From Gardnerella vaginalis ATCC 14018 = JCM 11026 (lineage in GTDB: Bacteria > Actinomycetota > Actinomycetes > Actinomycetales > Bifidobacteriaceae), in assembly GCF_001042655.1 (NCBI RefSeq), contig NZ_AP012332.1, positions 620,001-684,000 on the forward strand: a stretch of DNA of 64,000 nucleotides, read 5' to 3'. Positions 7,593 through 17,031 of this stretch are shown here, piece after piece. Each line of letters opens with the position of its first letter. The first letter of the stretch is position 1. The notes under the pieces were generated by a model. The model was not told the DNA's origin, ran no database searches, and worked only from the letters and a program-made list of their open reading frames with translations. Position numbers and translations under genes: made by a program.

Positions 7593-10247
7593 ATGAATAA
7601 AAAAACTGCAATCGTGTTGTCAACGACGATGATGAGTATTGCTACTGCGGCTTGCGCTTTTTGCATGGCTCAAACTGCGAATGCGTCTGAAAATAATTCT
7701 GCATCAGATGTGAAGCAGAATGTCACTAGTGTTGATTTTTCTAATGGGGGGGGGGCTTTCCCTGGTGATTTAGCAAAGTCACAAAAATCTGTAAAATCAC
7801 AAGAAAATGTGCAGAATGATATATCTGCAAAGTCGCGCGATTTGGCGCAGTCACATGCTTCTAAACAGTCACAAGAAATTATTAGAAAACAGAAGTCTGA
7901 TTCTGAAGATCATGAATCTAACTTTGCTAATGCTGATCCTTCCAGTAGTGAAACTAGGTTGACATCTTCCTCTGACTATAGTGGTTCTGTTGCCGATAAC
8001 AAAGCTGATAAAAGAAATGATCCTACTGATGCGGATAAACCAAAAAACGATGAAGTAAGTACACAAAAATCAGTTAAAGCAGCAAAAGATGATAGGGCGT
8101 CAACAGATTCTACAAATAATGGCGAGAAGAAAAGCGAAGTTAAGCCTAATAAAGATGGCATATATGATTTTAGTAATGACAAGAATGTAACCAATCCGTT
8201 CCCGAATGTTATTACACCTGCTGAAGTCAAAGAGCTGCAGGATAAAACAACATCTGTTAGACCTCTGCCTTCTATTCAAAAGATTTTTTATACGCCTTAT
8301 GGCAAGAAATTTTCTGTAGAGAATGGTCAAGCATCTGGCGATACTAGAAGTATTAATGAGATTATCAATACATATAATGGCAGGCTTGGAAGAGTTGATA
8401 CATTCATATTTTTCCCGCGGGTTGATAAAGAAAGTGTATATACTGCCGATGGTCAATTTTACCCATACAGATCATCCCGCGAGCTAAAAAATCCAGATGG
8501 ATCAGCAGATTTTGACTTTAATAAAGCTCCCGACAATAAGATCTCATACAGGCTCGAGGTAAATGGGAAGCTTATTGGATCCAATTTGGCTGATAAGACA
8601 AATATCACAGTATATATGAGAAAGAACCAAACGTTTATTCATGTTGTTATGGAGGGTGACAACACTCATGAAGCTATTTTTGGCTATGAAGGATTTAATC
8701 ATGAAGACTCATCTGGAATTTTTGGATATGTCGCCTTTCTACCTGAATGTGGCGCGCAATTTCACTTTGTAGATGATTTGCAATATCGCAAGGCAGCAAA
8801 CATTAAAGGGAATGATGATCTTCCACAACGTAGTTCTGGTGAAGCTGATAGGTTCTCTACTAAACCGTTTACCAAGTTGGATTTATCCGATTTGTCTGAC
8901 GCGAAAAATATTTCCAAAGTTAGGTTTGGTAATAATCAGGTTGTCAGAAATATGTATACGCCTCTTCTAAGCTACGAAGGCGATCCCAAGAAAGATTCTA
9001 TTAAGCGCCCAACTATGGAAGAGCTTAAAAACACGCAAATCACTGGTTATTTGTATTACAGTAATGATATAGACACGCCAAAAGACGGTACTTTTACTAC
9101 TAAAAATGCTGACAAAAAACCTGGAAATTTCAATTACGGTATTGTTCGAGATAAAGATGACAATCAACTAAATACAAAGCATTATTATGTGACATTTAGA
9201 CCAATTCCTACTCAGCTTGTTGTGCGATACAAAGATTTGCAAAACAAGATCGAGAGTGGTAAGAAATTTGGACTTTACGTTGGCGATAAGCAAATTGCTG
9301 GTGATTTCAAGTCATCTGAGTCTAGCGCAGCTCCAGAGTTAAACGCATTACAATCAATGATAACAAATAAAAATACGGCTTTGCTTAGTGAAGCTGCTGG
9401 TTATCTTTCCAATGGTTTTGCTTATTTGTCTCCTGGAAACTACATCGTAAAGTCTGCTGCTGAAGCGCCTACAAACTATGAGTGGGTTGTTGAACCAGAA
9501 AATTCAGCAGATATTAATAGCGCTACAATTGATGCAAAATTTAATATTGCGATTCATAAGGATAACTCAATTTCTACTCAAAAAGTTGTTACTTTTGTGT
9601 TGAGAAGAAAGATTGCTACCGTCAAATTTATAAATGATGATGACAAGAAACCGTATGCTACTGTGAAAGTTCAGCAAGGTCTCTCTATTAGTGGTGATGG
9701 TTTAACTGATCAGTCTATGCCAGCTAATCCTACTAAAGCTGGTTTTACTTTTAATGGTTGGTATAAGGATAAAAATGGAACTGGGGATGCGTTTACTGCG
9801 TCCACAATTGTAAGCGAGGATACTACTGTTTACGCTATTTATACGCAAATACCTCCTGCACCTACACCTGAGCCAACTCCTGAACCAACGCCAACGCCGA
9901 CTCCTATGCCTGAGCCAGATGTGACTCCTGAATCTGAGCCGAAGCCTGTTCCTGATGTTCCTGACGATTCGTGGATTCCTGTTCCTGAGATTGTTCCTGA
10001 GAATCCAGAGTATTCTGTTGTTGAGCAGCCTGTGTTGAATCCTGTTCATTCTTCGGATAAGCCGGTGGAGCATTCTGTTGAGCAGAGTTTTAAAGCTGTT
10101 GATGCTGGTGAGGATTACAATGTTAAGGCTCCTGCTAAGCATTTGCCTGATACTGGTGTTTCACTGGTTATGTCTATAAGTGCTTTGTTTGTGTCTTTGT
10201 TTGCTGGTTTTGGTTTGTCTATGTTCAAGTCTCGCCGCAAGCATTAA
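7593..10247 (+). CDS. Phase-variable LPXTG surface protein, in frame (ON)
   Basis: This 884-residue protein starts with a signal peptide nearly identical to that of the gene at 5143 (MNKKTAIVLSTTMM ... AQTANA). A G10 tract at codons 52-55 reads through as GGGA. A long Ser/Lys/Asp-rich, probably disordered region follows (to about residue 190), then a globular part shared with the first surface protein (AQFHFVDDLQYRK near residue 390; KHYYVTFRPIPTQL near 527). An InlB-type beta repeat lies at about 669-750, then a Pro-rich wall-spanner, LPDTG (10144-10158) and a membrane anchor with basic tail. It should be exported by Sec and linked to the wall by sortase. No sortase gene lies in the window. 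Binding target unknown. Confidence 0.9.
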   Translation: MNKKTAIVLSTTMMSIATAACAFCMAQTANASENNSASDVKQNVTSVDFSNGGGAFPGDLAKSQKSVKSQENVQNDISAKSRDLAQSHASKQSQEIIRKQKSDSEDHESNFANADPSSSETRLTSSSDYSGSVADNKADKRNDPTDADKPKNDEVSTQKSVKAAKDDRASTDSTNNGEKKSEVKPNKDGIYDFSNDKNVTNPFPNVITPAEVKELQDKTTSVRPLPSIQKIFYTPYGKKFSVENGQASGDTRSINEIINTYNGRLGRVDTFIFFPRVDKESVYTADGQFYPYRSSRELKNPDGSADFDFNKAPDNKISYRLEVNGKLIGSNLADKTNITVYMRKNQTFIHVVMEGDNTHEAIFGYEGFNHEDSSGIFGYVAFLPECGAQFHFVDDLQYRKAANIKGNDDLPQRSSGEADRFSTKPFTKLDLSDLSDAKNISKVRFGNNQVVRNMYTPLLSYEGDPKKDSIKRPTMEELKNTQITGYLYYSNDIDTPKDGTFTTKNADKKPGNFNYGIVRDKDDNQLNTKHYYVTFRPIPTQLVVRYKDLQNKIESGKKFGLYVGDKQIAGDFKSSESSAAPELNALQSMITNKNTALLSEAAGYLSNGFAYLSPGNYIVKSAAEAPTNYEWVVEPENSADINSATIDAKFNIAIHKDNSISTQKVVTFVLRRKIATVKFINDDDKKPYATVKVQQGLSISGDGLTDQSMPANPTKAGFTFNGWYKDKNGTGDAFTASTIVSEDTTVYAIYTQIPPAPTPEPTPEPTPTPTPMPEPDVTPESEPKPVPDVPDDSWIPVPEIVPENPEYSVVEQPVLNPVHSSDKPVEHSVEQSFKAVDAGEDYNVKAPAKHLPDTGVSLVMSISALFVSLFAGFGLSMFKSRRKH
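7746..7755 (+). repeat. Poly-G tract, G10 (ON state)
   Basis: Ten consecutive G lie 153 bases after the ATG. Codons 52-54 are GGG and the last G begins the Ala codon GCT. Loss or gain of one G would end translation early. It sits at the equivalent place to the G9 tract of the neighbouring paralogue. Confidence 0.9.
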
Positions 10248-10374
10248 ATATGTGTGTAGTAGGTTGATTTTATGTAAGAATCTAGTTATGTTGTGTTGAT
10301 ATTGTGATTCAAGAATTCCCCCTGTTGTGTAACTTGTATGGTTGTTTGCAGGGGGAATTTGATTTTATTGTGTT
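9909..10374 (+). repeat. Segmental duplication, copy B (surface-gene 3' end plus terminator)
   Basis: This is nearly identical to 1201-1683: wall-spanning region, LPDTG tail, 3' flank and hairpin. It then joins, with a deletion of about 118 bases relative to copy A at a short T-run, to a fragment of the antitoxin gene (10376-10487). Confidence 0.85.
10315..10358 (+). terminator. Terminator-like hairpin after third surface gene
   Basis: The arms ATTCCCCCTG (10315-10324) and CAGGGGGAAT (10349-10358) pair perfectly with a 24-base loop and a T-rich 3' flank. It is part of the duplicated segment. It may also terminate topoisomerase transcription arriving from the other strand. Confidence 0.6.
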
Positions 10375-10375
10375 T

Positions 10376-10487
10376 TTGCTGATTATTTTATTTGATGAAT
10401 CATCAGTTTTTAGATTGCCGCGAGTAAGTATCCAAGGCTCCTCATGATGTGTGAATCGTTCAAGTTCTTTACCACTGTAGCAACAAA
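10376..10487 (-). pseudogene. Fragment of the Panacea-type antitoxin gene
   Basis: On the minus strand this encodes YSGKELERFTHHEEPW followed by LTRGNLKTDDSSNKI, almost identical to residues near 300-340 of the antitoxin at 1693-2802. The fragment has no 5' part and has lost about 33 C-terminal codons through a deletion whose junction lies in a T-run. It ends 26 bases from the topoisomerase stop codon. It is a by-product of the surface-gene duplication and very unlikely to be functional. Confidence 0.8.
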
Positions 10488-10512
10488 ATCGCAACTATAG
10501 CAGTAAAGATGA

Positions 10513-13182
10513 TTACCCAATATGCGCAATTGGGGAAACTAACTCGGTTCCTGAAGCGTCTCTTCGCATATCTGGCTTAGGTAGCTCTACGTTCGCTCCA
10601 CGTTGTGTAGTCGCGTAAAGCGGATAGTTTCCAACGTATGCTGCCAAAATCGTGTTTTGCCCCTTAAGGAATCGCTGTGATCGCACGCCTCCGGTGCCGC
10701 GACCCTTTGTAGGGTACATTTCTAGCGGCGTAATCTTTGCAGCTCCGTTTTCTGTTCCAGCAAGCGCGTCGCTATCTCCAGCAAGAGTGAATACTACGCT
10801 TCCAGAAGCAGAAAATAGACCATTTTCGCCCTCTTCGTAATTCCATTCAACATCATTTTTAGCAACTACAGCAAAAGCAGAAACAGTGCATTCTTCATTA
10901 AGCCTAATTCCTGCCATTCCTGCAGAGCTTCGCCCCTGCGCACGCACTTGCTTTGCATCGAATGTAAGTAGGGAAGAATCGCTGCTTATAAACACAAGCC
11001 TATCTTCATCATTAGCAAGTGCTGCATTAATTACTGAATCGTTGTCTTTTAAGTCAATAATGCTCCAAGAATCCATTGTTGTTGGTGATTCAAAATTCCA
11101 TCGTTTTACAACGCCATTCTTTGTTCCGATTGCGAGAGGAGTTTTAGAATCAGATTCGCTCAACGCAATAGCAGCTACGACTTTCTCTCCTCTAATTGGG
11201 TCTGTGCTTTGAGTAGAAGTTAATAATTCGCTTGCTTTAACACCATTGGAAAGAGATTCCGAAACGTTTTCATCTCCTTGATTTAAATGTGGCAAGTCTG
11301 CAACATGCGCTATTACTAATCGCCCTGCGGATGTTATTAAAGCGTATGTTGCTCGCGTAGTAGTAGTAAACACGTTTAAGCATGGAGTGTCAAAGATATT
11401 TGAAGAATGTGATTGCCATCTATTGAATGTTTCAACACTAGTTCTTGCTATAAGCCCAGATGTGCTCAAAGCTACGGCACACGGTTCGTCGCTTAATTGC
11501 AAAGCCGCTGAGGTTGCGTCAGTGTCTCCAGACTTACGAGCGGCGCTTGCGGCTGCTGCAACATCTGCCTGGGCATTTGTCAATTGATTTGCTGCAATAA
11601 CTGCGTCCATAGCTGAATCAGAATTAACTTCTTTACTGTTTTTAGTGCAAACAGGCGTAAAGCTGCCGTCTTCTTGTTCGTCTAAAAGAATAGTTCTGCG
11701 CGGAGTATCCCACTGTTTTACAGCGTAATCCATTTCTGCAATCACAACTTTGTCTAGCTGGCTTGCGGAGCTTAGAATCTCGTTAAGTTCATCTATTTTT
11801 TGCAATAAGTCGTTTTTTTCGCCTTCTAGCTCGATTCGACTCATTTTTGTAAGTCTTCTAAGTCTTAAGTCAAGAATGTATTGCGCTTGAATCTCGTCTA
11901 AATCAAATACGCTAATAAGCTTTGATTTTGCGGTTTCTGCATCTTCGGAAGACCTAATTACTTGAATTACTTCGTCAATGTCTAGCATTGCAAGAAGCAA
12001 TCCTTCTACAAGGTGCAGTCTCTCTTTGGCTTTGTTTAGTCTAAATTCGCTGCGCCTTCTAATAACGGTTCTTCTGTGCAAAATCCACACGTCTAGAAGC
12101 TCTCGAAGACCCATTGTGTGAGGTCTTCCATCAACTAGTGCAACGTTGTTAATCGTAAAGCTTTCTTGCAGCGGAGTGTGCTTAAAAAGTTGCGCAAGAA
12201 CCGCGTTTGGGTCGAATCCTGTTTTTATTTCGATTACGATTCGCGTTCCGTTATGTCTATCTGTTAAGTCTATTGCTCCAGATATTCCGTCTAGTTTGCG
12301 CGCTTTTATGCCTTGAGATATGCGTTCGAGCACGCGCTCTGGTCCAACCATAAATGGTAATTCGGTAACAATAATCGCCTTTTTGCGCGCTGTAACGTTT
12401 TCAATATGCGTTTTCGATCTAGTTGTAAAAGCGCCTCTTCCAGTTTCGTACGCTTCGCGGATTCCACTTCGCCCAATAATTATGCCGCCGCCAGGCCAGT
12501 CTGGTCCTGGAACTATTTGCATTAAATCGTCTAGAGTAGCATTTGGATGCTTCATAACGTATTTTGCTGCAGCTACGACTTCGCCAAGATTGTGAGTAGC
12601 CATATTTGTGGCCATTCCAACTGCGATTCCAGAAGCTCCGTTTACAAGCAAGTTTGGTATAGCGGCAGGCAGAACAGTTGGTTCTTTTAGCTTATTGTCA
12701 TAGTTTGGAGCAAAGTCAACAGTGTCTTCGTTTATATCTGCATTCATTCCAAGTGCTGCTGGAGCTAGTCGCGCTTCCGTGTACCTAGATGCTGCAGGAC
12801 CGTCGTCTAAGGAACCAAAGTTTCCATGACCGTCAACCAGAGGGAGTCTAAGAGAAAATGGCTGAGCCAAACGCACCATTGCCTCGTAAATTGCGGAATC
12901 TCCATGCGGATGCAGTTTTCCCATAACTTCGCCTACAACGCGAGCAGACTTCATGTATGCGTGTTCTGGGGTAAGGTTCATGTTTCCCATTTGATACACG
13001 ATTCGGCGCTGTACAGGCTTCATTCCATCTCTAGCGTCTGGCAATGCGCGCGCGTAAATCACCGAGTATGCGTATTCGAGGAATGATTTGCTCATTTCTT
13101 CGTTAAGCGGCGTTTCAACAATGTTTTCCTTAACCTTTCTAGGGTCGAAGGTTTGTTTTGCTGATTTGCTGCGTGAAGGCAT
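10513..13182 (-). CDS. parC: DNA topoisomerase IV / gyrase-type subunit A
   Basis: This 889-residue type IIA topoisomerase A subunit cuts and rejoins duplex DNA to decatenate or relax chromosomes with a B subunit encoded elsewhere. The catalytic tyrosine is Tyr134 (AASRYTEAR). The quinolone-determining region reads [12 protein letters not shown] with Ser96 and Glu100, the residues expected in quinolone-susceptible enzymes. The winged-helix and tower regions occupy about 30-480, with a beta-pinwheel C-terminal domain after about 520. The gyrase box is degenerate (KGRGTGGV), which favours a ParC-type over a GyrA-type role. The ATG at 13182 follows AAGGAG. Its 3' end abuts the antitoxin fragment, so the surface-gene duplication was inserted right next to this core gene. 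Confidence 0.85.
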   Translation of the reverse strand: MPSRSKSAKQTFDPRKVKENIVETPLNEEMSKSFLEYAYSVIYARALPDARDGMKPVQRRIVYQMGNMNLTPEHAYMKSARVVGEVMGKLHPHGDSAIYEAMVRLAQPFSLRLPLVDGHGNFGSLDDGPAASRYTEARLAPAALGMNADINEDTVDFAPNYDNKLKEPTVLPAAIPNLLVNGASGIAVGMATNMATHNLGEVVAAAKYVMKHPNATLDDLMQIVPGPDWPGGGIIIGRSGIREAYETGRGAFTTRSKTHIENVTARKKAIIVTELPFMVGPERVLERISQGIKARKLDGISGAIDLTDRHNGTRIVIEIKTGFDPNAVLAQLFKHTPLQESFTINNVALVDGRPHTMGLRELLDVWILHRRTVIRRRSEFRLNKAKERLHLVEGLLLAMLDIDEVIQVIRSSEDAETAKSKLISVFDLDEIQAQYILDLRLRRLTKMSRIELEGEKNDLLQKIDELNEILSSASQLDKVVIAEMDYAVKQWDTPRRTILLDEQEDGSFTPVCTKNSKEVNSDSAMDAVIAANQLTNAQADVAAAASAARKSGDTDATSAALQLSDEPCAVALSTSGLIARTSVETFNRWQSHSSNIFDTPCLNVFTTTTRATYALITSAGRLVIAHVADLPHLNQGDENVSESLSNGVKASELLTSTQSTDPIRGEKVVAAIALSESDSKTPLAIGTKNGVVKRWNFESPTTMDSWSIIDLKDNDSVINAALANDEDRLVFISSDSSLLTFDAKQVRAQGRSSAGMAGIRLNEECTVSAFAVVAKNDVEWNYEEGENGLFSASGSVVFTLAGDSDALAGTENGAAKITPLEMYPTKGRGTGGVRSQRFLKGQNTILAAYVGNYPLYATTQRGANVELPKPDMRRDASGTELVSPIAHIG

Positions 13183-13329
13183 GGTTTTGAACTCCTTGAA
13201 GTGATTTACAAGCCTTTATAATACCAATTTATGTGCACAAAACTTTATTAAATGCTTATTTTATGCTTATTTTACTCATAGTCTGTTATGCATTATTCAT
13301 GATTTTGTATAGTTTGTGTTTTGACTACA

Positions 13330-14532
13330 ATGTTGCTTATGAGTATTGAGATTCCGTCTGTGGATGATTTGCTGAATTTTGTTGATGATTCGTGTAACTC
13401 CAATCTTCGTTTGTCTGCGATTCTTCCAGCAGTAAGCTCTTCGATTGATGCTTCGATTAGTACAGCTGTTTATAATGATCCTGATACTGCGCGCATTAGT
13501 CTTGGATTTCCGAAGTCACAGAGTGCTGTTGTTGTGCTTGTAGACGGACTTGGCTATTGGAATCTTGCTATTAGAAAAGGTCATGCTCCTTATTTGCGCT
13601 ATCTTCTTAACGATTGCGCAAATCAGCGTCCAATAAAGACTTGTATTCCGAGTACTACGGTTGCAGCAATGGCAACTTTTGGCACTGGAACATGCCCTGG
13701 TCTTACTGCAATGACGGGATACACGCAAAAAAATCCTAAAACGGGGGCATTATGTCAATTAATCCAATTTAGGGATGCTCCAGATCCATTAGATTTGCAA
13801 CGCCAGCCTACAATATTTGAGTCGCTTTCTAATTTAGGTGTTAGAGCGAATCATGTAAGTCTTTCAAAATTTGAGGATTCTCCTCTAACTCAAGCAGCTT
13901 TTAGGGGAGCTAAATTCATAAGTGGATCAACTCCTAGAGCAAGAATTATGAATGCTGCCAATAGTACTAAAACGCCTGGTTTAACATATTTGTACCTTAG
14001 AGATATTGATAAAGTTGGTCACAATTACGGTTGGAAATCTGAGAATTGGGTTTCAGCTTTTGAGCAGATAGACGCGCAACTGAGTCTTTTAAAAAAGAAT
14101 TGTCAAAAAGGCACTTTGATTGTTATTACTGCAGACCATGGAATGATTGAATCAAATCCAGATTTGAAAATAGATATTGCAAAAGATAGTCGTCTTACTA
14201 AAGGAGTGAAGCTTGTTGGGGGAGAGCCTAGGTCTGTTATGCTTTACGCGGAAGATGGCGAAAATCCAGATGACATTGCGTTAAGATGGTCTAACGTTTT
14301 GCAAGATAAAGCGCGTGTAAGAACTAAAGAGCAAGCTGTTAAAGATGGTGTTTTTGGGAAAGTCAGTCCGTTAGCATTAAGCGTCATAGGTGATGTTCTT
14401 GTTCAAGCAAAGTCATCTGTAACTATAGTGGATTCCAGGATAGAAACAGAAAAAGCCATGAACTTACCAAGCGTTCATGGCTCTATGAGTCACATGGAAA
14501 TGGATATTCCATGCTTAGTTGATATAGCTTGA
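13330..14532 (+). CDS. Alkaline-phosphatase-fold enzyme (nucleotide pyrophosphatase/phosphodiesterase family)
   Basis: This is a protein of about 400 residues with the metal-binding pattern of the superfamily: VDGLG near the N-terminus, the catalytic Thr in PSTTVAAM, the pair DIDKVGHNYG, TADHGM, and a final VHGS. It should hydrolyse phosphodiester or phosphomonoester bonds using two metal ions; substrate unknown. No signal peptide is visible, so it is probably cytoplasmic. The start is uncertain (TTG 13321, ATG 13330, ATG 13339), none with a good Shine-Dalgarno. It is divergent from the topoisomerase gene and converges with sepH after an 11-base gap. Confidence 0.8.
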   Translation: MLLMSIEIPSVDDLLNFVDDSCNSNLRLSAILPAVSSSIDASISTAVYNDPDTARISLGFPKSQSAVVVLVDGLGYWNLAIRKGHAPYLRYLLNDCANQRPIKTCIPSTTVAAMATFGTGTCPGLTAMTGYTQKNPKTGALCQLIQFRDAPDPLDLQRQPTIFESLSNLGVRANHVSLSKFEDSPLTQAAFRGAKFISGSTPRARIMNAANSTKTPGLTYLYLRDIDKVGHNYGWKSENWVSAFEQIDAQLSLLKKNCQKGTLIVITADHGMIESNPDLKIDIAKDSRLTKGVKLVGGEPRSVMLYAEDGENPDDIALRWSNVLQDKARVRTKEQAVKDGVFGKVSPLALSVIGDVLVQAKSSVTIVDSRIETEKAMNLPSVHGSMSHMEMDIPCLVDIA

Positions 14533-14543
14533 TTTATGATAAA

Positions 14544-15875
14544 TTAAGCCTCTCCAAAAAGAATCTCATCCCAACTAGGAACAGCAGCTCTCGTGCTCTT
14601 CTTAGCCCTAGTATGCTCGTTCATATGCTGTTTTGGTTCAGTTTTTGGAGTTTCTATAGCAACTGTTTTATCTGCTTGAACATGCGCATCTTCAGAATCT
14701 GATCCAAAAGTGTTTGATTTAGAATTTGCATATTTGCTTTTTGCAGAAGCAGAATTGGAAGAATCGACTACCGCATTTTCACTAGAATTATCTTGTGAAA
14801 TGTTTGCGCTCGCATTTTCGCTACTATCTTCATTTTCTGAATTTTCTTTAGACTTATAGATTCCAGAATTAGAAGAAGAGTTTGCAATATTTGCAGCAGT
14901 TTCTGCGGCTTCTATGTTTTTTACGTTTGCAGAAGACTGTTCTGTATTATCTGGATTGTTAGATGGAGTAGAGTTTGATACCAAATCGCTTAGAATTGGA
15001 TTTTCTGTATAACCATCTAAAGAATTATTAGTATTGTTGCTGTTTTGTTCTTTTTGTGCAGCCTCTGTTTGAATAGCAACATTTGCAAGATTAACGCTAT
15101 TCCTTGATTCCCACTGACTCACAGCACGTTCTATTCTTGCAGAACGAATCGAATTTCCTGGAAGCTCATCATTTGCGAATGGGAAGTTTATGCTTACTGT
15201 GTCTCTATAAGCTCCTCCAAACTGTGATTTTTTAGAAGAAGAATCATTGTTCATAACTTCTTCGCCAAGCAACAATCTAGATGAAGGGTTTGCGCACGTA
15301 ATAGAGTTGTCGTGCATATTCCAAGTCCACTCTGCTTTTATTGTTCGAGTAGCAGTGTTGAACTCTGCTGTTATAAGCCATGGTTCAAGTCCGCGTCTTG
15401 TGGCACGCCATTTTACAGTTTCCATTCCAATGTGTGCTTTTGCGAGAGTTCGTTCAATCAAATCTGAAATAGTTCTCATATTGCTTTGTTTTGGAGCTGG
15501 AACTGTTAAGAATTGCTCAATAGCATACTGTTTTTCTGTTTCAACGCCACTAGAGAATCTTTTAACTTGAGATTCGCTTACGTTATATCGCTTTGCAACA
15601 TGTTCTGGATCGACGCCAGCACGTATCAGTGCTTGTATCTGAGATATAGGTAGTGTTGCCGTGGTAGCAGCTGGCGAATCATCAGATTTACTAATAGAAT
15701 TAACTGTGTTTTGATTATCGCCACCAACATTTGTTAGTTTTTTTGATTCGGCAATCGCGCGCTCCAGCGTGTCGTCAACATGAATTTTTAACGGCGTGTT
15801 TTCAAAAATAAAAATTAAATCGCCATTATTATCCACATGATCGAAACTCGCCTCTTTTGGCGGATTTTCAAGCAT
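14544..15875 (-). CDS. sepH: Septation protein SepH (DUF3071)
   Basis: This 443-residue protein has an N-terminal DUF3071 domain (about 10-210) containing a helix-turn-helix (IQALIRAGVDPEHVAKRY ... SESQVKRF) and the conserved WKATRRGLEPW-like block, here WRATRRGLEPW. A long Ser/Asn/Glu-rich disordered region follows (about 260-420), with a short conserved C-terminal tail (AAVPSWDEILFG). In actinobacteria SepH binds FtsZ and stimulates its assembly at the septum. The ATG at 15875 is used. The gene is divergent from the DUF4193 gene; the 205-base gap should hold promoters for both. Confidence 0.85.
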   Translation of the reverse strand: MLENPPKEASFDHVDNNGDLIFIFENTPLKIHVDDTLERAIAESKKLTNVGGDNQNTVNSISKSDDSPAATTATLPISQIQALIRAGVDPEHVAKRYNVSESQVKRFSSGVETEKQYAIEQFLTVPAPKQSNMRTISDLIERTLAKAHIGMETVKWRATRRGLEPWLITAEFNTATRTIKAEWTWNMHDNSITCANPSSRLLLGEEVMNNDSSSKKSQFGGAYRDTVSINFPFANDELPGNSIRSARIERAVSQWESRNSVNLANVAIQTEAAQKEQNSNNTNNSLDGYTENPILSDLVSNSTPSNNPDNTEQSSANVKNIEAAETAANIANSSSNSGIYKSKENSENEDSSENASANISQDNSSENAVVDSSNSASAKSKYANSKSNTFGSDSEDAHVQADKTVAIETPKTEPKQHMNEHTRAKKSTRAAVPSWDEILFGEA

Positions 15876-16080
15876 TGTGCACCACTTTCCTCGCTTTTAA
15901 CGCTACTTATAACATACTTTAGTCCATAGTCTGCCTTCTTTGCCATTTTCTATGAATAAAAAAGCGAGTATTCTATGCGGGGTAGCTTTCATGTATGCTA
16001 TGCGCGTAGGTAGCTTTTATTAGATAGCTAAAAGTATAAAAGTAGATTTAGTAAGTAGTTTTAAAAACGAAAGGACCATA

Positions 16081-16374
16081 ATGGCACAGGATTATGATTC
16101 TCCTCGTAGTAAAGACGAAGACGAGGAGTCATTGGAAGCGTTGAGTAAGGGTTCACAAAGCTCTGCTAACGATATAGACGATGATGAGAATGCTATTGCA
16201 GAAGATTACGAGTTGCCAGGTGCAGATTTAAGCAATGAAGATGCGTCTGTTACAGTAATACCAATGCAGGGTGATGAATTTATTTGCTCAGAGTGTTTCC
16301 TCGTAAAGCATCGTAGTCAGCTTGCACAAATGTCTCAAGATGGTCAGCCAGTTTGTAAGGAGTGCGCAGCCTAA
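16081..16374 (+). CDS. DUF4193 domain protein
   Basis: This 97-residue acidic protein has an Asp/Glu/Ser-rich N-terminal half and a C-terminal part with two CxxC pairs (FICSECFLVKHRSQL ... CKEC) that probably bind one zinc ion. DUF4193 proteins are conserved in actinobacteria next to dut and sepH; no molecular function is established to my knowledge. Shine-Dalgarno GAAAGGA precedes the ATG. Its stop overlaps the dut start (TAATG), so the two are translationally coupled. Confidence 0.85.
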   Translation: MAQDYDSPRSKDEDEESLEALSKGSQSSANDIDDDENAIAEDYELPGADLSNEDASVTVIPMQGDEFICSECFLVKHRSQLAQMSQDGQPVCKECAA

Positions 16375-16871
16375 TGTCTTATGACGAGACCTACACTGGT
16401 CCAGAACAGGTAGAAGTTCTTATCAAGTATTTGGATAATTTGAATGATACTGATAGTAATCAGCCTGCTATGGAACATATTTCTTACGCTCATGCTGGAG
16501 ATGCTGGGGCGGATTTACGAACTACGCAAGATGTGACTTTGCGCCCATTTGAACGTGCTCTGGTTCCAACTGGTGTTGCTATAGCTTTGCCAGCTGGATA
16601 CGTTGCTCTAGTTCATCCGCGTTCTGGTCTCGCTGTAAAACAAGGTGTTACAGTTCTTAACGCGCCAGGAACCGTTGATGCTGGGTATCGCGGTGAAATT
16701 AAGGTTCCGTTGATAAATATGGATCCGAACAATACTGTGCAGTTCCATCGTGGAGATCGTATAGCTCAACTAGTTATCCAGCGTTATGTTGAAGCTAATT
16801 TTATTGAAGCAAATAAGCTTCCAGGATCAGATAGATCTACAAAAGGATTTGGATCTACTGGAGTGCAATAA
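16374..16871 (+). CDS. dut: dUTP diphosphatase
   Basis: This 165-residue trimeric-type dUTPase converts dUTP to dUMP and pyrophosphate, keeping uracil out of DNA and supplying dUMP for dTMP synthesis. All five motifs are visible: AGDAGADL (1), HPRSGLA (2), GTVDAGYRG (3), GDRIAQLVI (4) and the C-terminal RSTKGFGSTG lid (5). I chose the ATG at 16374, which overlaps the preceding stop; a GTG at 16362 inside the DUF4193 gene is less likely. The uracil-DNA glycosylase at 50061 acts in the same uracil-exclusion task. Confidence 0.92.
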   Translation: MSYDETYTGPEQVEVLIKYLDNLNDTDSNQPAMEHISYAHAGDAGADLRTTQDVTLRPFERALVPTGVAIALPAGYVALVHPRSGLAVKQGVTVLNAPGTVDAGYRGEIKVPLINMDPNNTVQFHRGDRIAQLVIQRYVEANFIEANKLPGSDRSTKGFGSTGVQ

Positions 16872-16877
16872 ATTACA

Positions 16878-16920
16878 TAAATCCGGCCAGAGCTAAGTTT
16901 ATTAGACTGAGTCGGATTTA
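16878..16920 (+). terminator. Hairpin after dut
   Basis: The arms TAAATCCG (16878-16885) and CGGATTTA (16913-16920) are followed by a T-rich segment. The loop is long with partial internal pairing, so this is a weak terminator. Confidence 0.45.
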
Positions 16921-17031
16921 TTGTATTTAATATTAAGTTTATTGTGTTTAATATTAGACATGTAGATTATTGTATGATTTAGCTTGTTTTACAATGTAGG
17001 ATAGTAACTATAAATCGGGAGGTGATATTCG

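Noticed and set aside
1036..10142. Similar minus-strand ORFs opposite the anchor ends of all three surface genes (1036-1443, 7038-7241, 9702-10142)
   Set aside because: They resemble each other only because the coding strand is duplicated. Their products are Arg/Leu/Ile-rich mirror translations with no start signals.
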